Assembly: GCA_025354965.1 (NCBI GenBank)
Contig: JANXLW010000312.1
Coordinates: 1 to 11,508, forward strand
DNA length: 11,508 bases
Origin: Betaproteobacteria bacterium
GTDB lineage: Bacteria; Pseudomonadota; Gammaproteobacteria; Burkholderiales; Burkholderiaceae_C
Direction: 5' to 3'
The position numbers and the translations under genes were made by a program. Positions 1 through 7,910 of this stretch are shown here, in pieces; within the stretch, counting starts at the first letter, position 1; each line of letters begins with the position of its first letter. The notes beneath the pieces were generated by a model, which was not told the DNA's origin, searched no databases, and saw only the letters and a program-made list of their open reading frames with translations.

Positions 1-407
1 ACCCGGCTCGCGGCGCCGAGTTGGCCAAGGCGCAGATCAACCGCGGCGCTGATGTTGTATTTGCCGCTGCCGGCGGCACCGGTGTCGGTGTTTACCAGGC
101 CGCCAAGGACGCTGGCAAGCTGGCGATCGGTGTCGACAGCAACCAGAACCATTTGCAACCGGGCACCATGCTGACGTCCATGCTTAAACGGGTGGACGTT
201 GCGGTCTACAACGTGGCCAGGAATTACACGCCCGGCATGACCGTGCTGGGGCTGAAGGAAGGCGGCGTTGATTACGCAATGGACGAATACAACACCAAAC
301 TGGTCAGCGCCGACATGAAGCGCGCCGCGGAGGAGGCACGCCTTGCCATCATCAGCGGCAAGATCAAGGTGGCTGACTACATGGCCGACAACGCCTGCAA
401 ATACTGA
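1..407 (+). CDS. BMP-family nucleoside-binding protein of ABC importer (C-terminal part)
   Basis: This is the 3' end of a periplasmic substrate-binding protein of the BMP/PnrA family, which binds nucleosides and hands them to the ABC permeases encoded downstream. The reading frame is open from the left edge (codons start at nt 3) to the TGA at 405-407, so the signal peptide and N-terminal lobe lie outside the window. A TTG at nt 21 could be mistaken for a start, but family-like sequence (ARGAELAKAQINRGADVVF) begins before it. Family features visible are the AAGGTG turn, the GVDSNQ strand typical of the ligand cleft, the LTSMLKRVDVAVYN helix, and a C-terminal helix ending in NACKY. The ATPase gene follows within a few bases, as expected for a complete importer operon. 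The family is clear. The nucleoside substrate is inferred from the salvage genes downstream. Confidence 0.9.
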   Translation, partial: PARGAELAKAQINRGADVVFAAAGGTGVGVYQAAKDAGKLAIGVDSNQNHLQPGTMLTSMLKRVDVAVYNVARNYTPGMTVLGLKEGGVDYAMDEYNTKLVSADMKRAAEEARLAIISGKIKVADYMADNACKY

Positions 408-408
408 A

Positions 409-1956
409 GTGCTCACCGACCTGAGCGCCCCGGTTTGGGCGGTTGAGATGATCGGAGTGCACAAGCGATTCGGCGAGGTCCGCGCCAATGAATCGGTTGA
501 CCTGCGCGTGCCGACTGGCACCATCCACGCATTGGTGGGAGAAAACGGCGCTGGCAAGAGCACCTTGATGTCCATCCTGTACGGGTTTTACGCCGCCGAC
601 AAGGGCGAGATTCGGGTGGACGGGCGTGCCACGCATATTCGCAGTGCGCAAGACGCCATTGCTTTGGGCATTGGCATGGTGCATCAACACTTTATGCTGG
701 TGGACACCTTGAGTGTGATCGAGAACGTGATGCTTGGCGCTGAGTCCAACGCGCTGCTTTACCAGGCAGAGAAGCAGGCCAGAGTGCAGCTTGAAACGCT
801 GATGCAAAGTACAGGACTGCATGTTTGCTTGGACTTGTTGGCGGGTGATCTGGCGGTCGGCGATCGCCAGCGCCTGGAAATTCTGAAAGCCCTGTTTCGC
901 GGCGCCCGCATCCTGATTCTGGATGAACCCACAGCGGTACTCACGCCGCAGCAGACCGAGCAGCTATTTGAGGTGCTCCAGCGTTTGTGTGCCGCTGGCA
1001 CTACCATTGTGATCATCACGCACAAACTCAAGGAGGTCATGCGTTGGTGTGACGGCGTCACTGTGATGCGCGCCGGCATGGTGGTGCTGGACACCATGGT
1101 CGCGAAGACCTCGATTGACCTGCTGGCGCAGGCGATGGTGGGGCGCAAATTGCAGATCGCAGATGGCGCGTCGAGGCGGTCGCCTCCGCACGATGAGATT
1201 TTGTTGCAGGCGGAGGCACTGAGTTACACCGACAGTTGGGGCGTCAGGCGTTTGCACGCCGTGAATGTGACGCTGCGCGCCGGTGAGATCGTTGGCTTGG
1301 CTGGCGTCTCGGGCAATGGTCAGAGCGAGTTGCTGGAACTGTTGGCCGGTATGAAGCGACCCCAACTGGGACAACTGCACATTGGTGGGCACAGTTTTTC
1401 CCCGCGCTTGTGGCTGGCGCCCAAGCAAGCCCGATCACTGGGTGTGGCGCATGTGCCGGAAGACCGCCAGGCCAGAGCACTGGTCATGAATTTTGCCGCC
1501 TGGGAGTCGGCAATGTTGGGCTACGAATACTTGCCCGAATATTCGCGCGGTGGCTGGATGCACCGACGCGCCATCCGGAGCGCCGCCGAGCACATGATGG
1601 AAGGCTTTGATGTACGACCGCGCAGTCCGGCCTTGCGCTGCTCGAAGTTCTCCGGTGGCAACCAGCAAAAGCTGGTGTTGGCACGCGAAATCAGTCAGCG
1701 ACCGCGCATCCTGCTGGTCGGTCAGCCGACCCGCGGCGTCGATATCGGCGCCATTGAATTCATTCATGCCAGGTTGCGTGCGCTGCGCGATGAGGGCTGT
1801 GCCATTTTGCTGGTTTCGAACGAACTTGAAGAAATTTTGTCGCTTGCCGACAGAGTTCTGGTGATTGATCGGGGTGCCATCACCGGCGAGTTGCCGGTCA
1901 CGCAGTGCAATGAGGCCAAGCTGGGGCGGCTCATGGCGGGGGAACATTTGCAATGA
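409..1956 (+). CDS. Nucleoside ABC importer, double-domain ATP-binding protein (NupA/YufO type)
   Basis: This is the energising subunit of a BMP-type nucleoside importer, about 515 residues with two nucleotide-binding domains in tandem like sugar/nucleoside ATPases of the RbsA/YufO group. With the GTG start at 409, the first domain has Walker A GENGAGKST at residues 44-52, a signature-like LAVGDRQR at 148-155 and Walker B ILILDEP with D172 and E173. The second domain has a degenerate Walker A (GVSGNGQS, about 299-306, with Gln where Lys is usual), signature FSGGNQQK at about 414-421, and QPTRGVD from Q439. A degenerate second site is usual for this family, so only the first site is expected to hydrolyse ATP normally. 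The start is uncertain: GTG 409 begins one base after the binding-protein stop and has no clear ribosome binding site, and ATG 448 is the alternative. The frame stays open upstream to 343, but that part overlaps the binding-protein gene and does not look like protein of this family. The 3' end overlaps the next gene by ATGA. Confidence 0.93.
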   Translation: MLTDLSAPVWAVEMIGVHKRFGEVRANESVDLRVPTGTIHALVGENGAGKSTLMSILYGFYAADKGEIRVDGRATHIRSAQDAIALGIGMVHQHFMLVDTLSVIENVMLGAESNALLYQAEKQARVQLETLMQSTGLHVCLDLLAGDLAVGDRQRLEILKALFRGARILILDEPTAVLTPQQTEQLFEVLQRLCAAGTTIVIITHKLKEVMRWCDGVTVMRAGMVVLDTMVAKTSIDLLAQAMVGRKLQIADGASRRSPPHDEILLQAEALSYTDSWGVRRLHAVNVTLRAGEIVGLAGVSGNGQSELLELLAGMKRPQLGQLHIGGHSFSPRLWLAPKQARSLGVAHVPEDRQARALVMNFAAWESAMLGYEYLPEYSRGGWMHRRAIRSAAEHMMEGFDVRPRSPALRCSKFSGGNQQKLVLAREISQRPRILLVGQPTRGVDIGAIEFIHARLRALRDEGCAILLVSNELEEILSLADRVLVIDRGAITGELPVTQCNEAKLGRLMAGEHLQ

Positions 1957-3089
1957 CTGTGAATTCGTCAGTTGCCTTGCCCCGTTGGGCCGATCTGGTG
2001 CTGGTGCCGTTGATCAATCTTGCCATCGCTTTTCTGGCAGCCGGGTTGTTGGTCAAGCTGGTGGGTCAGGACCCTATGCTGGTGCTGTCGATGCTCCTCA
2101 AAGGCGCCTTCGGCTCCTCGCGCGGACTGGGCTACACCTTGTATTACGCCACCACTTTCATCTTTACCGGCTTGGCCGTGGCCGTCGCATTTCACGGCGG
2201 GCTGTTCAATATCGGCGGCGAGGGTCAGGCCATCCTAGGGGGCTTGGGTACCGGGCTGACCGCGCTGTGGTTGTCGGCTTACCTGCCTGCCTGGTTGATG
2301 TTGCCGCTGATGGTGCTGGCCGCCGCTTTTTTTGGCCTGCTGTGGGCGATGGTGCCGGCCTATCTGCAGGCCTATCGCGGCAGTCATATTGTCATCACCA
2401 CCATCATGTTCAATTTCTTGGCCTCGACGTTGCTGGTCTACCTCATCGTCAACTGGCTGAAGGCGCCGGGGTCGATGTCGTTAGAGAGCACCTCCTTTGC
2501 CGAGTCGGCCAAGATGCCCGCCATGCATGTGGTGCTCGCCTGGCTGGGCCTGAGCTGGCCTTCTTCGCCGCTCAACGCCAGTCTTTTTTTGGCTTTGGTG
2601 GCAGCCTTGGGGGTGTACGGGTTTCTTTGGCGAACGCGTGCCGGTTACCGCTTGCGCGTGGTTGGTTTCAGCGAAGGTGCGGCGCAGTATGCAGGCATTC
2701 ATACGCGACATCAAGTTCTGCTGGCGATGGGGTTGTCGGGGGCGCTGGCCGGGATGGTGGGCGTTAACGAAATTGCCGGAGTCAGCGGCCGCCTGCTGCT
2801 TGATTTTGTGGCCGGCTCTGGCTTCATTGGTATTCCGGTGGCGCTGATGGGTCGCAACCATCCGCTTGGCATCGTGTTCTCCAGTCTGCTGTTTGGCGCC
2901 CTGTTTCAAGGTGGTTCAGAAGTTGCTTTTGAGGTGCCCGGATTTACCCGCAACATGATTGTCACGCTGCAAGGTTTCATAGTTTTGTTTTCTGGCGCGA
3001 TGGCTTATGTGATGGTGCCCTGGCTGGTGCGCTTGTTCGCTGTGCTGCGGGTTCTGCGGCCGCAGTCCGCGGGAGTCACTGGTGGATGA
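1953..3089 (+). CDS. Nucleoside ABC importer permease 1 (YufP type)
   Basis: This is an inner-membrane permease of the BPD_transp_2 family, 378 residues and mostly hydrophobic with roughly nine or ten membrane segments. The family motif GLFNIGGEGQ lies at residues 83-92, and a second conserved stretch near residues 290-315 contains GFIGIPVALMGRNHPLG. It should pair with the smaller permease downstream to form the heterodimeric channel served by the upstream ATPase. The ATG at 1953 overlaps the ATPase stop in the sequence ATGA, and a GGGGGAA run at 1938-1944 sits 8 nt ahead of it, so this start is well supported and translation is probably coupled. It overlaps the next gene by 8 nt. No odd residues or breaks were seen. 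Confidence 0.93.
   Translation: MTVNSSVALPRWADLVLVPLINLAIAFLAAGLLVKLVGQDPMLVLSMLLKGAFGSSRGLGYTLYYATTFIFTGLAVAVAFHGGLFNIGGEGQAILGGLGTGLTALWLSAYLPAWLMLPLMVLAAAFFGLLWAMVPAYLQAYRGSHIVITTIMFNFLASTLLVYLIVNWLKAPGSMSLESTSFAESAKMPAMHVVLAWLGLSWPSSPLNASLFLALVAALGVYGFLWRTRAGYRLRVVGFSEGAAQYAGIHTRHQVLLAMGLSGALAGMVGVNEIAGVSGRLLLDFVAGSGFIGIPVALMGRNHPLGIVFSSLLFGALFQGGSEVAFEVPGFTRNMIVTLQGFIVLFSGAMAYVMVPWLVRLFAVLRVLRPQSAGVTGG
3071..3084 (+). promoter_or_regulatory. Ribosome binding site that supports a GTG start
   Basis: GGGAG at 3071-3075 stands 6 nt before GTG 3082. It lies inside the coding region of permease 1 and supports the GTG as the real start of permease 2. The ATG at 3086 is in another frame. Confidence 0.6.
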
Positions 3090-4050
3090 AATATTCTGGA
3101 CTGACCTGCTGGGTTTTACCTTGCGCGTTGCCACGCCCCTGATTCTTTGCGCCTTGGCGGGCCTGTTGAGCGAACGCAGTGGCGTGGTTGATATCGGTCT
3201 GGAAGGAAAGATGTTGTTTTCAGCCTTCGCGACGGCTGCTGTCGGTGTCGCCTCCAGCTCCATGTTGCTCGCGCTGCTGGCCGCCCTGGTCAGCGCCACC
3301 TTGCTTTCATGGTTGCATGGGGTGGCCTGTGTCAGCCATGACGGTGATCAGGTGGTGTCGGGCGTGGCCATCAATATTGTTGCCAGCGGCATGACGGCCG
3401 TATTGGGTGAGGCCTGGTTCAAGCAAGGAGGGCAGACACCACCCATCGCCGATACCCTGCGTTTGGGTGCGCTGCTACCGGGTGTAGGCGACGCTTTGCA
3501 AGGGATACCCTGGTTCGGTATGGCGTTGTTGCGCGGGCTGCTCAGTCATAACGCGCTGGTCTATCTGACTTTGCTGCTGGTGCCGTTAACGTGGTGGCTG
3601 CTGTGGCGGACACGCTTTGGCTTGCGTTTGCGCGCGGTTGGCGAAAATCCGGCCATGGTAGACGCCGCCGGTGTTTCGGTGCGCACCATGCGCTACGCGG
3701 CGCTGACGCTGAACGGCATTTTGTGCGGACTGGCGGGCGCCTATCTAATTCTGGCACAAAGCCCTGTTTTTGTTCCCAACATGACGGCAGGACGGGGTTT
3801 CATGGCCTTGGCGGCGCTGATTTTTGGCAAGTGGCATCCGGTCGGTGCGCTGTGGGCTTGCTTGCTGTTTGGTTTTCTGGATGCAGCCGCCATTCGGATG
3901 CAAGGAGTTGCCTTGCCGATGGTGGGGGAAATTCCGGTACAGGCGGTTCAGGCGCTACCCTATGTCCTGACGGTGATTCTGTTGGCCGGATTTTTCGGCA
4001 AGGCGGTGGCGCCCAAAGCCTTGGGCATCCCTTATACGAAAGTGCGCTGA
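3082..4050 (+). CDS. Nucleoside ABC importer permease 2 (YufQ type)
   Basis: This is the second inner-membrane permease of the importer, 322 residues, BPD_transp_2 family. It carries the typical motif GVVDIGLEGK at residues 34-43, several long hydrophobic helices, and a C-terminal region with GRGFMALAALIFGKWHP, which is characteristic of the shorter permease of BMP-type systems. The start is GTG at 3082, inside the end of permease 1 (8-nt overlap), with a GGGAG ribosome binding site at 3071-3075 and a 6-nt spacer. No in-frame ATG lies near it. The overlap suggests translational coupling, so the two half-channels would be made in equal amounts. Cytidine deaminase starts 6 nt after its stop, tying transport to catabolism in one transcript. 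Confidence 0.93.
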   Translation: MDEIFWTDLLGFTLRVATPLILCALAGLLSERSGVVDIGLEGKMLFSAFATAAVGVASSSMLLALLAALVSATLLSWLHGVACVSHDGDQVVSGVAINIVASGMTAVLGEAWFKQGGQTPPIADTLRLGALLPGVGDALQGIPWFGMALLRGLLSHNALVYLTLLLVPLTWWLLWRTRFGLRLRAVGENPAMVDAAGVSVRTMRYAALTLNGILCGLAGAYLILAQSPVFVPNMTAGRGFMALAALIFGKWHPVGALWACLLFGFLDAAAIRMQGVALPMVGEIPVQAVQALPYVLTVILLAGFFGKAVAPKALGIPYTKVR

Positions 4051-4056
4051 AAGACT

Positions 4057-4512
4057 ATGCATCAAGGCCTCACTCTCCATCCTGTGGCGGTCGAACTATC
4101 GCAGGAAGTGCGCCTTTCCATGTGGCGTGCCGCGCTGGCGGCTTATCAAACGGCCTACGCACCGTATTCGCATTTTCGGGTGGGCGCGGCCGTGCTGGAT
4201 GAACAGGGACGCATTCACTCCGGCTGCAATGTTGAAAATGCCGCCTATCCGCAAGGCGTCTGCGCTGAGGCGGGTGCGCTGAGCGCCATGGTGCTGGCCG
4301 GTGGTCGCAGCCTGCGCGCCGTCCTGGTGCTGGGTCAAGGGGAGCGCTGGGTTACACCGTGCGGCGGTTGCCGACAAAAAATTCGGGAGTTCGCGCAGTC
4401 CGATCTACCGATTCTGCTGGCTGATGAAAGCGGGCTGCGCGCCAGCCTCACACTGCAGGCCTTGTTGCCTTACAGCTTTGGGCCGGAGCATCTGGAGTTG
4501 CCCTTGTCATGA
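4057..4512 (+). CDS. cdd: Cytidine deaminase, small zinc-dependent type
   Basis: This enzyme deaminates cytidine and deoxycytidine to uridine and deoxyuridine in the cytoplasm, feeding the phosphorylases encoded downstream. At 151 residues it fits the short, three-cysteine (homotetrameric) class. Visible motifs are AYAPYSHFRVGAAV with the substrate-binding NVENAAYP, then the zinc and catalytic motif CAE (C69, E71), then TPCGGCRQ giving zinc ligands C102 and C105. The residue after CAE is Ala (CAEAGAL) instead of the Arg found in CAERTA enzymes such as those of Bacillus and human. The start ATG at 4057 lies 6 nt after the permease stop with only a weak ribosome binding site. ATG 4120 is a possible but less likely later start, as it would begin very close to the conserved core. 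The gap to the next gene is 13 nt. Confidence 0.93.
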   Translation: MHQGLTLHPVAVELSQEVRLSMWRAALAAYQTAYAPYSHFRVGAAVLDEQGRIHSGCNVENAAYPQGVCAEAGALSAMVLAGGRSLRAVLVLGQGERWVTPCGGCRQKIREFAQSDLPILLADESGLRASLTLQALLPYSFGPEHLELPLS

Positions 4513-4525
4513 AGCCGGGACCCAC

Positions 4526-5323
4526 ATGAATGCACTGCAAGTTCTTCGTCAGCGACTGCCGCTGGCTCGTCCGCGCATCGCGGTAATTCTGGGCACTGGC
4601 TGGGCGGACCTGGCTTTGCGCGTTAAAGACCCGCTGCGCATTGCTTACGCGGAGCTACCTGGTTTCCCGCTGCCCGGCGTGCCAGGTCATGCCAGTGATC
4701 TGGTTTGGGGGCGCATCGGCGGCCATGAACTGGTCTTGTTGACGGGGCGCCAGCACACTTATGAAACAGGTGACGCCAACAGCATGAAACTGGCGCTGCG
4801 CACGTTGTACGAATGGGGCTGTGAAGTTCTGGTTCAGACCAACGCTGCGGGCAGCCTTCAGGCGCATATACCGGCCGGCAGTCTGATGGTGCTGACTGAC
4901 CACATCAACTTTTCGCAACGCTCGCCGCTGATTGGTGAAACGGGTGCTGAGCGCTTTGTCAGCATGGTCAACGCCTACGACGCCGAACTGCGAACACAGG
5001 CACTGTCGGCGGCCGACGTTCTGGGGGTGAAATTGCAGTCAGGCGTTTATGCATGGTGTGTCGGACCCCAATTTGAGACCCCGGCCGAGATCCGTATGTT
5101 CGCGCAAATGGGCGCTGATGCGGTGGGCATGAGCACTGTGCCCGAGACCATCATTGCGCGTCACGCCGGTATGCGCGTACTGGCATTCTCACTGCTCACC
5201 AACATGGCAGCGGGCCTGTCAAACGAAGTTTTGAGCCACCGCCACACCTTGGCGCAGGCGCAAGCCGCCAGCGGACCTGCGTGCGCCCTGCTGGAGCAGG
5301 TGATCGTCGGCATGGAGATCTGA
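4526..5323 (+). CDS. Purine nucleoside phosphorylase (PNP/MTAP family, trimeric type)
   Basis: This enzyme phosphorolyses purine (deoxy)nucleosides to free base and (deoxy)ribose-1-phosphate. It has 265 residues, the usual length for the family of human PNP, Bacillus PunA and E. coli XapA. Visible motifs are LGTGW near T24 (phosphate loop, usually GSG), GRQHTYE with H77 (usually GRxHxYEG), TNAAGSL, and the long conserved block GPQFETPAE and MGADAVGMSTVPE, ending at LLTNMAAGL. E184 in FETPAE and N226 in TNMAAG correspond to the purine-contacting Glu and Asn of 6-oxopurine-specific enzymes, so inosine and guanosine derivatives are the likely substrates. The ATG at 4526 gives a family-like N-terminus. 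The frame stays open upstream to about 4301, but that part overlaps cdd in another frame. Whether to call it punA, xapA or deoD is not settled by sequence alone, so no symbol is given. Confidence 0.92.
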   Translation: MNALQVLRQRLPLARPRIAVILGTGWADLALRVKDPLRIAYAELPGFPLPGVPGHASDLVWGRIGGHELVLLTGRQHTYETGDANSMKLALRTLYEWGCEVLVQTNAAGSLQAHIPAGSLMVLTDHINFSQRSPLIGETGAERFVSMVNAYDAELRTQALSAADVLGVKLQSGVYAWCVGPQFETPAEIRMFAQMGADAVGMSTVPETIIARHAGMRVLAFSLLTNMAAGLSNEVLSHRHTLAQAQAASGPACALLEQVIVGMEI

Positions 5324-5325
5324 CC

Positions 5326-6156
5326 ATGCGGACCGCCATGCCGATGAACCCAGTGAGCCGATGCGAGGCGGACCGCCTGCTGGACGCGGCCCGCGTGGCG
5401 CTGTCCTGCCTGGACCTGACCGATCTCAATGAGCAAAGCACGCAAGCCGATGTGCAGGGCCTGTGCTGGCGTGCCATGGGTGCCGGCGGTGTGTTGCCAG
5501 CGGTTGCCGCGGTTTGCGTGTGGCCCACACTGGCAGCCTTTGCGCGCGAGCAATTGCCACCGTCAATTGCGGTCGCCGCGGTGGTGAATTTTCCTGGTGG
5601 AGAGCAAACACTTGAGTCCGTTTTGCGCGAGGTCCAGCAAGTGCTTCAAGCCGGCGCACAAGAGGTTGATTGCGTGTTGCCATACCGCCGTTTGCTGGCC
5701 GCGGATGTGGTTGTCTGCGCCGATTTTCTGCGAAGCGTTCGCGCTGCTACCTCTGGTCGGGTGCTCAAGGTCATTTTGGAGACCGGCGAATTACAGCATC
5801 CAGAAATCATTGCGCAGGCGAGTCAGATGGCGCTCGACTGCGGCGCCGATTTTCTGAAAACCAGTACCGGAAAAACTCCCATGGGTGCCAGTCTGCCGGC
5901 AGCACGCATCATGCTGCAGGCGATCTCAAAGCACAGCCGCGCACAGCAGCTGGGCTTCAAGCCCTCGGGTGGCCTGCGCACCGTGGCCGATGTGCTACCG
6001 TATCTGGATCTGGCGCAAGAGGTGTTGGGACCGGGCGCTTTGGTTGCGGCCCGCTTTCGGATTGGCGCCAGCAGCTTGTGGAACGATATTGCACAAGTGT
6101 TGGGCGTTGGCGGCGCGGGTACACAAGCCGCGACAACGTCCAAATCTGTCTATTGA
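5326..6156 (+). CDS. deoC: Deoxyribose-phosphate aldolase, class I
   Basis: DeoC cleaves 2-deoxyribose-5-phosphate into acetaldehyde and glyceraldehyde-3-phosphate through a lysine Schiff base, the final step of deoxynucleoside breakdown. The protein has 276 residues and follows the E. coli-type enzyme closely. It shows LDLTDLNEQST near the N-terminus, VCVWP, NFPGG, EVDCVLPYR with D115, LKVILETGEL, FLKTSTGK with the Schiff-base lysine K178, and GFKPSGGLRT with the second active-site lysine K212. It ends in SVY with Tyr as last residue, and this C-terminal Tyr is important in E. coli DeoC. The ATG at 5326 follows the phosphorylase stop by 2 nt and has GGAG at 5314-5317 with an 8-nt spacer. ATGs at 5338 and 5344 are less well placed. 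A GTG at 5281 in the same frame lies inside the previous gene and is unlikely. Confidence 0.95.
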   Translation: MRTAMPMNPVSRCEADRLLDAARVALSCLDLTDLNEQSTQADVQGLCWRAMGAGGVLPAVAAVCVWPTLAAFAREQLPPSIAVAAVVNFPGGEQTLESVLREVQQVLQAGAQEVDCVLPYRRLLAADVVVCADFLRSVRAATSGRVLKVILETGELQHPEIIAQASQMALDCGADFLKTSTGKTPMGASLPAARIMLQAISKHSRAQQLGFKPSGGLRTVADVLPYLDLAQEVLGPGALVAARFRIGASSLWNDIAQVLGVGGAGTQAATTSKSVY

Positions 6157-6162
6157 TGCATC

Positions 6163-7494
6163 ATGCTGGCACAGGAAATCATACGCAGCAAACGTGATGG
6201 TGAAGAGCTGACGCCACAGCAAATCCAAAGCTTCGTGGATGGACTGGTCGACGGCGCATGGACCGAGAGTCAAGCCGCCGCGCTGGCGATGGCGGTCTAC
6301 TTTCAAGGCATGAACATGGGCGAGCGCGTCACCCTGACGCAATCCATGATGCGCTCGGGCCAGGTGATGGAATGGTCCTCGTCCCAATTGCCAGGCCCGG
6401 TGCTGGACAAGCACTCGACCGGCGGTGTTGGCGACAAGGTCAGTCTGGCGTTGGCTCCCATGGTGGCCGCCTGCGGTGCCTATGTGCCCATGATTTCGGG
6501 TCGGGGACTCGGGCACACCGGCGGTACGCTCGACAAATTTGACAGCATCCCGGGCTACCAGACCGCACCTGGCCTGCATCTGTTGCGGCGCACGGTGCGC
6601 GATGCCGGTTGCGCCATCATCGGTCAAACCTCAGACCTGGCGCCGGCCGATCGGCGGCTTTACGCGATCCGCGACGTGACCGCCACCGTCGAGTCGGTGG
6701 CGCTCATCACCGCCAGCATCCTGTCCAAAAAACTGGCAGCCGGCTTGCAAGGCCTGGTGATGGATGTGAAGGTGGGCAAGGGTGCTTTTGCCAGCGACAT
6801 CATCATGGCGCGCGAGCTGGCCCAGTCGCTGGTCCAGGTGGCGCAGGGCGCAGGCTTGCCAACGCGCGCCTTGATCACTGACATGAACCAGGTACTGGGG
6901 CACAGTTGTGGCAACGCGCTTGAAATGCGCGAAGCCATTGATTTTTTGACCGGTAGCTACCGCGATGCGCGGCTGCTGGAAGTCACCTGCGCCTTGGGCT
7001 CTCAAATGTTGCTCATCGGTGGCCTGGCGACCGATGTGAACGATGCCCGCCGACAACTCGATAGCGCTCTGACAAGCGGCGCTGCCGCCGAACGCTTTGC
7101 CCGCATGGTCAGCGCGCTGGGTGGGCCGGCAGATTTGATCGAGCGACCAGAACTTTATTTGCCTGCCGCCACCGTGCAAACAGAGGTCGTTGCACCGCAG
7201 TCGGGCTGGCTCAGCGGTATGCAAACGCGCAACATTGGATTGTTCGTGATTGAGCTGGGGGGTGGTCGGCGGCGCGCTGCCGACCGCATCGACCACAGTG
7301 TAGGATTTTCTGAATTGATCGGCATTGGCCAGCGCGTCGAAGCAGGGCAACTGATCGTTCGCGTGCACGCGGCAGATGCGCAATCGGCGGCACATGCCGG
7401 GCGTTCCTTGTTAAGTGCATTGACTTTTTCCGACCGTCCATGTGAGAGTTCCGCGGTGATTGTGGAACTCGTCAGCAAGGACGGGGTTGGCTAG
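6163..7494 (+). CDS. deoA: Thymidine phosphorylase
   Basis: DeoA phosphorolyses thymidine and deoxyuridine to the base and deoxyribose-1-phosphate in the cytoplasm. The protein is full length (443 residues, close to the 440 of E. coli). It carries the phosphate-site motif DKHSTGGVGD (K83, H84, S85), the family signature from S112 to G131 (SGRGLGHTGGTLDKFDSIPG), QTSDLAPADRR, and RDVTATVES to ASILSKK, placing R170, S185 and K189 at the pyrimidine-binding positions known in E. coli. GGGRRRAADRIDHSVGF is the conserved C-terminal segment. The start ATG lies 6 nt after the deoC stop with no strong ribosome binding site, so translation probably depends on coupling. It is the last gene of the operon. 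Its TAG at 7492-7494 overlaps the stop codon of the convergent gene, leaving no intergenic room for a terminator. Confidence 0.96.
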   Translation: MLAQEIIRSKRDGEELTPQQIQSFVDGLVDGAWTESQAAALAMAVYFQGMNMGERVTLTQSMMRSGQVMEWSSSQLPGPVLDKHSTGGVGDKVSLALAPMVAACGAYVPMISGRGLGHTGGTLDKFDSIPGYQTAPGLHLLRRTVRDAGCAIIGQTSDLAPADRRLYAIRDVTATVESVALITASILSKKLAAGLQGLVMDVKVGKGAFASDIIMARELAQSLVQVAQGAGLPTRALITDMNQVLGHSCGNALEMREAIDFLTGSYRDARLLEVTCALGSQMLLIGGLATDVNDARRQLDSALTSGAAAERFARMVSALGGPADLIERPELYLPAATVQTEVVAPQSGWLSGMQTRNIGLFVIELGGGRRRAADRIDHSVGFSELIGIGQRVEAGQLIVRVHAADAQSAAHAGRSLLSALTFSDRPCESSAVIVELVSKDGVG

Positions 7495-7910
7495 GCGCGC
7501 GGGTCGACCAGCAGCGGAGCCAGGCGTTTCTTCAGTCGCGCAAACTCTGTTTTATGGGTTTTTTGAAGATTCATCAACGTGTCTTCGATCTGGCTAACCA
7601 GCAACTGCCCATCTGCTGTCTTGAGTTTGTCGATCTCAGCGTGAATTGACTTCAATCGTTCAAGAGAAGATTTTGCGCCGTCCGACAGGACCAAGCCATT
7701 TTCGGTGAGGCCGATCAGGACCTCGGTAATCAATCCCAACTGCCTGCCATAGGAGGCCACTTCAACGGCCTTCTTCTCTATCTTTGCGTCGCCAGCCTGC
7801 GCCGGGATGGCGTCGAAGAACCAGTTTGTGTTCGGCTCGATGCGCTGCGCAACGCCGCCGCTCCAAGGGAAGTGCACCTGCGGCGCCCAGATCCAAAACC
7901 ATGGGTACAT
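7491..7910 (-). CDS. Small protein of unknown function with Trp-rich N-terminus
   Basis: I do not recognise the family of this 139-residue protein. It is judged real because the ATG at 7910 (minus strand) is preceded by a near-perfect GGAGGA ribosome binding site with a 4-nt spacer, and because the residue use is ordinary. The N-terminus is strikingly aromatic: Trp at positions 4, 6, 8, 16 and 30 plus several Phe and Tyr, with prolines between. There is no signal peptide and no long hydrophobic helix. Residues about 40-70 contain IEKKAVEVASYGRQLGLI, and about 75-135 are charged, Lys- and Glu-rich and probably helical or coiled-coil. The Trp-rich head could sit at a membrane surface, which is inference only. 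It is convergent with deoA, shares its stop tetranucleotide, and is divergent from the apbE-like gene. Confidence 0.72.
   Translation of the reverse strand: MYPWFWIWAPQVHFPWSGGVAQRIEPNTNWFFDAIPAQAGDAKIEKKAVEVASYGRQLGLITEVLIGLTENGLVLSDGAKSSLERLKSIHAEIDKLKTADGQLLVSQIEDTLMNLQKTHKTEFARLKKRLAPLLVDPRA

Noticed and set aside
1865..2767. Open frame of 300 codons on the plus strand across the first permease
   Set aside because: It overlaps the permease gene entirely in another frame, and its translation shows no family features.
6631..7395. Open frame of 254 codons on the minus strand within deoA
   Set aside because: It lies opposite a clearly conserved full-length deoA and has no domain features or ribosome binding site that I could see.
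7495..7600. Possible terminator for the nucleoside operon (T-rich stretch near 7548-7566)
   Set aside because: There is a T-run but no GC-rich stem just ahead of it, and it lies inside the minus-strand gene.
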